This document shows, piece by piece, positions 55,886 to 59,977 of a DNA stretch of 59,977 nt (its first letter is position 1; every line of letters begins with the position of its first letter). Under the pieces are notes generated by a model, which did no database searches, was not told the DNA's origin, and worked only from the letters and a program-made list of their open reading frames with translations. The stretch is from Mesonia sediminis (GTDB taxonomy: Bacteria > Bacteroidota > Bacteroidia > Flavobacteriales > Flavobacteriaceae). The position numbers were made by a program, and so were the translations under genes. The stretch lies in NCBI RefSeq assembly GCF_042684705.1, contig NZ_JBHULZ010000006.1, positions 1 to 59,977 on the forward strand, in the 5' to 3' direction.

Positions 55886-55893
55886 TAATTTTG
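55886..55893 (+). promoter_or_regulatory. -7 promoter element of the phosphatase gene
   Basis: TAATTTTG fits TAnnTTTG, 22 bp ahead of the ATG. The -33 TTG is replaced by the dyad at 55855-55875. Confidence 0.45.
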
Positions 55894-55915
55894 CCAAAAA
55901 TAAAATTACCTGAAA

Positions 55916-57589
55916 ATGAAAAAATTTAGCCTTTTACTACTGGTTGGTTTTTTGCTCAATGCCTGTGCAAGTGTAGAAAATTTAGACAAATCGGCGGTTG
56001 TTGACAAAGAGCCAGAACAGTCATTATATGCCCAACCCAAATTAGTTGTTGGAGTGGTGGTAGACCAAATGCGGTATGATTATCTCACCCGCTTTTGGGA
56101 TCTTTACACCGATAGGGGTTTTAAACGCTTAATCAACCAAGGTTTTAATTGTAAAAATAACCACTATAATTATGTGCCAACTTATACCGCACCAGGGCAT
56201 GCTTCTATTTTTACAGGAACCTCCCCGCAGGTACACGGTATTATAGCCAATAACTGGTACGATAAGCAAGAAAAAAAGAAGGTTTACTGCGTTGACGATA
56301 ATACGGTAAATGGATTAGGAACCACTTTAGCCGCTGGTCAAATGTCTCCTAAACGCCTTGAAACCACAAGTATTGCCGATCAAAACCGATTGCATACACA
56401 GTTTAGAGGAAAGTCAATAGGAATTGCCATTAAAGACCGGGGAGCTATTTTACCTGCTGGTCATAGTGCCAATGCGGCGTATTGGTTCTTAGGGGGAGAG
56501 GAAGGAAAATGGATAAGCAGTTCTTATTATATGAATGAATTGCCTAGTTGGGTGCAAAATTTCAATGCCAATGAACCGGCAAAAAAATATTTAAACACTT
56601 GGAATACTTTACTACCTATAGCGCAATATACCCAAAGTGGAAGCGATGCCAATGCTTATGAATTTGGATTTAAGGGAAAAGAGAATGCAGATTTCCCTTA
56701 TAATTTGGCCAAGCTTGCTCCAGAAAACGGGGGTTATGATATTTTAAAAGCCACCCCTTTTGGCAACAGCTTAACACTAGATTTTGCCTTGGCTGCTATT
56801 GAGAACGAAGCCTTAGGAAAAGACCAGGATACCGATTTTTTAACCTTAAGCTTTTCAAGTCCAGATTATATAGGGCATAATTTTGGGGTGAATGCCAAAG
56901 AGATTCAAGATAATTACTTAAGATTAGATTTAGAAATAGCTCAACTTTTAGAATACCTAGATACACATATCGGTAAAGGGGAGTATACCCTATTTTTAAC
57001 CGCTGATCACGGAGCTATTCATGTGCCTAATTATTTAAAAGATCAAAAGATCCCTGCCGGATATGTTTCTAGTAGCAATCTTAAAGAACGTTTAAAAAAT
57101 TATTTGGGAGAGGCGCATGCCAATGTAAATCTGATAGAGAACATATCTAACAATCAGCTTTTCTTAAATCATGAATTAATTCAGGAAAAGAATATTGATG
57201 CTTTGGCTTTAGCCGAAGATATCAAAGCCTTTTTATTAGCACAGCCCGAAATTTCTCGCGTGTTTACACGTTCAGAAATCGAAATGAATGCAGCCACAGA
57301 AAAGACCAAGCTTTTGGTTCAAAACGGCTTTCATCAAAAACGAAGCGGTGATTTAGTATTTGGTTTTTTACCCAATTATATCTCTTATCCAGAAAAAGGA
57401 AGTACCCATGGTACAGGTTTCAATTATGATACCCACGCCCCCTTATTGTTTTACGGAAAAGGAATCCGTAAAGGAAGCAGCTTTAATAAGACTTATATCA
57501 CCGATATAGCGCCTACAATTGCCGCACTATTGGGAATAGCTAATCCAAACGGTACTACTGGTGAGGTGATTGTTGAGGTGTTAGATTAA
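55916..57589 (+). CDS. pafA: PafA-type alkaline phosphatase, lipoprotein (557 aa)
   Basis: A periplasmic or surface phosphomonoesterase of the alkaline phosphatase superfamily. The lipoprotein signal is LLNAC (lipid Cys 17). D50 (VVVDQMRYDYL) is a metal ligand. The nucleophile is Thr91 in YTAPGHASIFTG. NNWYD (112-116) and K173-D174-R175 in AIKDRGA match the Asn, Lys and Arg that bind phosphate in PafA of Elizabethkingia. Later metal ligands are in SPDYIGHNFG, TADHGA and STHGTGFNYDTHAP. PafA enzymes are calcium-linked and not repressed by phosphate in some relatives; here a dyad at the promoter hints at regulation. Confidence 0.9.
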   Translation: MKKFSLLLLVGFLLNACASVENLDKSAVVDKEPEQSLYAQPKLVVGVVVDQMRYDYLTRFWDLYTDRGFKRLINQGFNCKNNHYNYVPTYTAPGHASIFTGTSPQVHGIIANNWYDKQEKKKVYCVDDNTVNGLGTTLAAGQMSPKRLETTSIADQNRLHTQFRGKSIGIAIKDRGAILPAGHSANAAYWFLGGEEGKWISSSYYMNELPSWVQNFNANEPAKKYLNTWNTLLPIAQYTQSGSDANAYEFGFKGKENADFPYNLAKLAPENGGYDILKATPFGNSLTLDFALAAIENEALGKDQDTDFLTLSFSSPDYIGHNFGVNAKEIQDNYLRLDLEIAQLLEYLDTHIGKGEYTLFLTADHGAIHVPNYLKDQKIPAGYVSSSNLKERLKNYLGEAHANVNLIENISNNQLFLNHELIQEKNIDALALAEDIKAFLLAQPEISRVFTRSEIEMNAATEKTKLLVQNGFHQKRSGDLVFGFLPNYISYPEKGSTHGTGFNYDTHAPLLFYGKGIRKGSSFNKTYITDIAPTIAALLGIANPNGTTGEVIVEVLD

Positions 57590-58436
57590 GTTTTAATTTT
57601 TTTAAAATACCTTGCCATCGGTATTTCCTTATCCATTTGCCCTCTTTTTCACTTACAAGAAGAGGGCTTTTTTGTTGCTTGGCTTTGAGATAACCCCAGC
57701 AATAATCTATAAAGAGAATGCCCTGTTTTTTCTTAAAGGCTAATTTTAAAGCCGCGATAAAAGTGATTGGCCAACCATAACGCATTTTGTAAAAAGCTTC
57801 CCCTTGCTTATGATTTGCCTTTTTTGCATAAGATTTTCCTGTAGGCCGTAAATGCTTTACCCTAAGATTTGTCAATACTTTTACTTCATAACTATTGTAT
57901 TTTGCCAGTAACTCATCTACCGTATCCCAACCTATAGATGGTTTTAAGCCACCAATCTTTTCAAAACAATGCTTAGAATAAGCTTTAAGCGCACCTCTTA
58001 CATGGTCGTTGTTGGTTAATCCTTCGTTTACCCATTGCTCTTTCTTTTTTACCGTGCAAATACCGCCACATATACCTATGTTTGGCTTAGTGGTAAAACT
58101 ATCTTTGATGCTTTCTAGGTAGTTTTTTGGGAAAATTAGATCGGCATCGTATTTACAAATAACATCAAAGTGGTCATCTAAGCTTTCGAGACCTTTATAA
58201 AAAGCATTGATGATTTTGCTGCCGGGTAAATGCTTTTCGTTAGATGAGATATTTATATAATCTATAAAGGCATATTCTTCAGCGTAAGCTTTTACAATTT
58301 TTTCGGTATCATCTGTAGAATGGTCGTTAACTACTACAATTTTTTTTGGGAGAAGGCTTTGATCCGTTAAAGATTTAAGCGTTTTTCCAATAAATTCAGC
58401 TTCATTGTGAGCAGGGATAACAATATAAAAATTCAT
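57555..58436 (-). CDS. Family 2 glycosyltransferase (293 aa)
   Basis: A GT-A fold transferase. The N-terminus YIVIPAHNEAEFIGKTL and VVNDHSTDDT bind nucleotide sugar. A DxD-type site is seen in KYDADLIFP, and GWDTVDEL fits the late acidic motif. It has no clear membrane helix but a basic C-terminus, so it may bind the membrane at its face. Donor and acceptor are unknown. Its 3' end overlaps that of the phosphatase gene by 35 bp in opposite direction. Confidence 0.92.
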   Translation of the reverse strand: MNFYIVIPAHNEAEFIGKTLKSLTDQSLLPKKIVVVNDHSTDDTEKIVKAYAEEYAFIDYINISSNEKHLPGSKIINAFYKGLESLDDHFDVICKYDADLIFPKNYLESIKDSFTTKPNIGICGGICTVKKKEQWVNEGLTNNDHVRGALKAYSKHCFEKIGGLKPSIGWDTVDELLAKYNSYEVKVLTNLRVKHLRPTGKSYAKKANHKQGEAFYKMRYGWPITFIAALKLAFKKKQGILFIDYCWGYLKAKQQKSPLLVSEKEGKWIRKYRWQGILKKLKLNLTPQQSPHQ

Positions 58437-58805
58437 TATTTATACTATTTAACTGATTATAAGCCGTTGAGATAATAGGACGAAGTCAGTTTTAATTCAA
58501 TTGTACTTTTATCGATAGGTTATTGCAATAAATACCAAATTTACACTATTCTATGACAACAAATCTCACAAAATAGGTGCAATTATAATTTCTATTGCAT
58601 TAGGTATCGGTTTTTTTTGTGGCTGTAGCATTAAGCAGGGATTCGGGCAATGATGCAATATAAAAAAGCGGTCCTTTTTAGATTAATGCGTTGAAGTTGC
58701 AGATAATTAAGTTTTTATGTCGGTTTTTTCTCAAATTTTTACTTAAATTCGTTAGTGATAGGTAAGTCAAAGGAATTTTCCTGTAATTTGAATTCATTTT
58801 TTTAC
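58437..58805. promoter_or_regulatory. Divergent control region with ATTGCA boxes
   Basis: For the minus-strand glycosyltransferase a -7 element TAAATTTG lies at 58543-58536, with a TTG 16 nt upstream. The 12-bp palindrome TTATTGCAATAA (58520-58531) covers its predicted start. Three more ATTGCA/TGCAAT boxes follow at 58578-58583, 58594-58599 and 58654-58659. No good promoter is seen for the plus-strand gene. Confidence 0.35.
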
Positions 58806-59977
58806 GTGAAAAATCTACAAATCTATAGTATATTACTCTTATTTTTTGTGGGAGTGCAAGAATTGGTAGCACAATGCCCTCCACCACAAGGGGAGGCGTT
58901 GCAAAGTTTTTGTGGTGCTGCTCTTCGTGCACAGATCAATGAGCCTCCTGCCAATTTAACCGATTTGGTAGTAGTGGGCGATAATTTACAATGGTATAGC
59001 GATGCGGGTGGTACCACGCCTATTCCTAATACCACTCTGCTGGTAGATGGACAAACCTATTATGTGAGCCAGACCACTACCGGTACCCAGGGCTGTGAAA
59101 GCAGTTTATTGGCGGTACAAGCCGTAGAGAAGTATTGCAATTGTGTGCCCAACGGGGGCTTTGAACGCGATGCTACCACCTCGACGGCCTCGGGTTATAG
59201 TTTTGCGTATTATGATTTTGCAGTGAACCCACCTGGGATGCAACAATGCCAAACCGATTTAACAAACATTCCTTTACAAAACTTAGCAAGCTTAGACCCT
59301 GTTAATGGTCATAATGATCCAAACAACGCCTTTAATTATCATGCGTATATACTAACCCCAGGGCCCGATAGTTTTATGTCTGGTTCTTCTACAACTCAAA
59401 TCAGGGTAGAACCCAATACCCCTTATAATCAGCGGGCTATCGGTTTAAACGATTTGCGTACTCAAGGAAGCCTTAGTGTGATGACAAAAGAAATCATTGC
59501 CGGACAAAGCTTTTCCTTTGATTATGCCTTAGCCTTGGAGGATGATATTAATGCCAGTCCATCTTCCATTGTACTTCCTTTTTTTAAGGTACAAATATGG
59601 GATCAAAACAATAACCTGGTCAGTGAGCAGTGCATTGCTTTCGAGCGCAACTCATGCCGGTTTATAGAAGCCCCTGGAGGTTTAGATCTTTATTATACGC
59701 TTTGGACGTGTATGGAATTGGATACCAGTAGCATTGCCGGGCAAGCCGCCACGGTAGTTTTTGCGATGTCAGATATCCAACAACCTGGAAGTAGTTACGG
59801 CTACGCCTACATAGACAACCTGGGCAATGCCAGCTGTAGCAATGATGTTTTTGGGAAGGTTTCTATAGACGAACCTACGGGTACTGCAGGCAGCAGTGCT
59901 TGTAGTTTGCTTGCACCGGTAAATCAAGACCCCTGTTTGGCGCCGGTGGCTGTACAAAGCGGTCCTTTTCCTATAAG
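58806..59977 (+). CDS. Secreted protein with Ig-like domain, 5' part only
   Basis: The frame is open for 390 codons to the window edge. Start is GTG at 58806 (or TTG at 58788), giving a signal peptide KNLQIYSILLLFFVGVQELVAQ. Residues about 24-105 form a short Ig-like domain of the type common in Bacteroidota secreted proteins (LQWYSDAGG, TTLLVDGQTYYVSQTT, GCES). A Cys-rich all-beta domain follows (CNCVPNGGFERD, QSFSFDYALALEDDINAS, VQIWDQNNN, YAYIDNLG), resembling proteins that end in T9SS C-terminal domains. The C-terminus is outside the window, so export type is inferred. Function is unknown. Confidence 0.85.
   Translation, partial: MKNLQIYSILLLFFVGVQELVAQCPPPQGEALQSFCGAALRAQINEPPANLTDLVVVGDNLQWYSDAGGTTPIPNTTLLVDGQTYYVSQTTTGTQGCESSLLAVQAVEKYCNCVPNGGFERDATTSTASGYSFAYYDFAVNPPGMQQCQTDLTNIPLQNLASLDPVNGHNDPNNAFNYHAYILTPGPDSFMSGSSTTQIRVEPNTPYNQRAIGLNDLRTQGSLSVMTKEIIAGQSFSFDYALALEDDINASPSSIVLPFFKVQIWDQNNNLVSEQCIAFERNSCRFIEAPGGLDLYYTLWTCMELDTSSIAGQAATVVFAMSDIQQPGSSYGYAYIDNLGNASCSNDVFGKVSIDEPTGTAGSSACSLLAPVNQDPCLAPVAVQSGPFPI

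Noticed and set aside
58678..59035. Short minus-strand frames at 58678-58932 and 58823-59035
   Set aside because: They lie opposite the start of the secreted protein gene, have no recognisable motif or signal, and read as shadows.

Overview
The window looks like chromosomal DNA of a gliding or T9SS-bearing member of the Bacteroidota, most likely class Flavobacteriia. The evidence is a gldJ / porU / porV block for gliding and type IX secretion (T9SS), many large secreted proteins ending in type A T9SS sorting domains, an E1-alpha/E2 pyruvate dehydrogenase pair next to cdd, and promoters of the Bacteroidetes type (TTG, about 19 nt, TAnnTTTG). Base composition is AT-rich and even. I see no prophage, transposase, integrase, CRISPR array or rRNA operon.

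Region 1 (1-28.3 kb) is an accessory, surface-oriented region. It opens with 0.9 kb of repeat-rich non-coding DNA. It holds five very large secreted paralogs (1150-4128, 11095-14118, and 16903-19935, 19945-24528, 25064-28297 on the minus strand). They share a C-terminal part of roughly 500-600 residues plus a T9SS sorting domain, and carry different N-terminal modules. Two of the loci begin with a tiny protein (61 and 68 aa) that has a signal peptide, an acidic stretch, a PID motif, one hydrophobic helix and a basic tail (PID-CTERM type). Between paralogs 1 and 2 lies a four-gene phosphorelay: a soluble kinase with about nine PAS domains and one GAF, two single-domain receivers, and a REC-PAS-DHp protein that lacks an ATPase domain. 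A UDP-GlcNAc 2-epimerase (wecB) and an OmpA-type envelope anchor lie between paralogs 2 and 3.

Region 2 (28.5-37 kb) is metabolic and energy-coupling: acyl-CoA dehydrogenase, anmK, a Glu/Leu-type dehydrogenase with nhaD, and an exbB-exbD-tonB-like-folC operon. Two identical tandem tRNA-Val(TAC) genes follow, driven by a consensus promoter and trailed by a strong terminator and an inverted/direct repeat cluster.

Region 3 (37.5-49.3 kb) is the conserved flavobacterial block: murF and gldJ on the minus strand, then porU, porV, cdd, pdhA and pdhC on the plus strand. PorU and PorV are the sortase and its shuttle that would process and anchor the sorting-domain proteins of region 1.

Region 4 (49.4-60 kb) has a tightly packed M28 peptidase / SDR / SprT / mannose-1-phosphate guanylyltransferase / DUF389 operon with two TTG starts, a MlaEF-type lipid ABC transporter pair, a PafA-type lipoprotein phosphatase behind a perfect dyad, a family 2 glycosyltransferase, and the 5' part of another secreted protein that runs off the window.

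The most novel-looking theme is the twice-repeated cassette of a PID-CTERM mini-protein followed by giant modular T9SS substrates, possibly governed by the adjacent PAS-rich phosphorelay. That link is inferred from position only.
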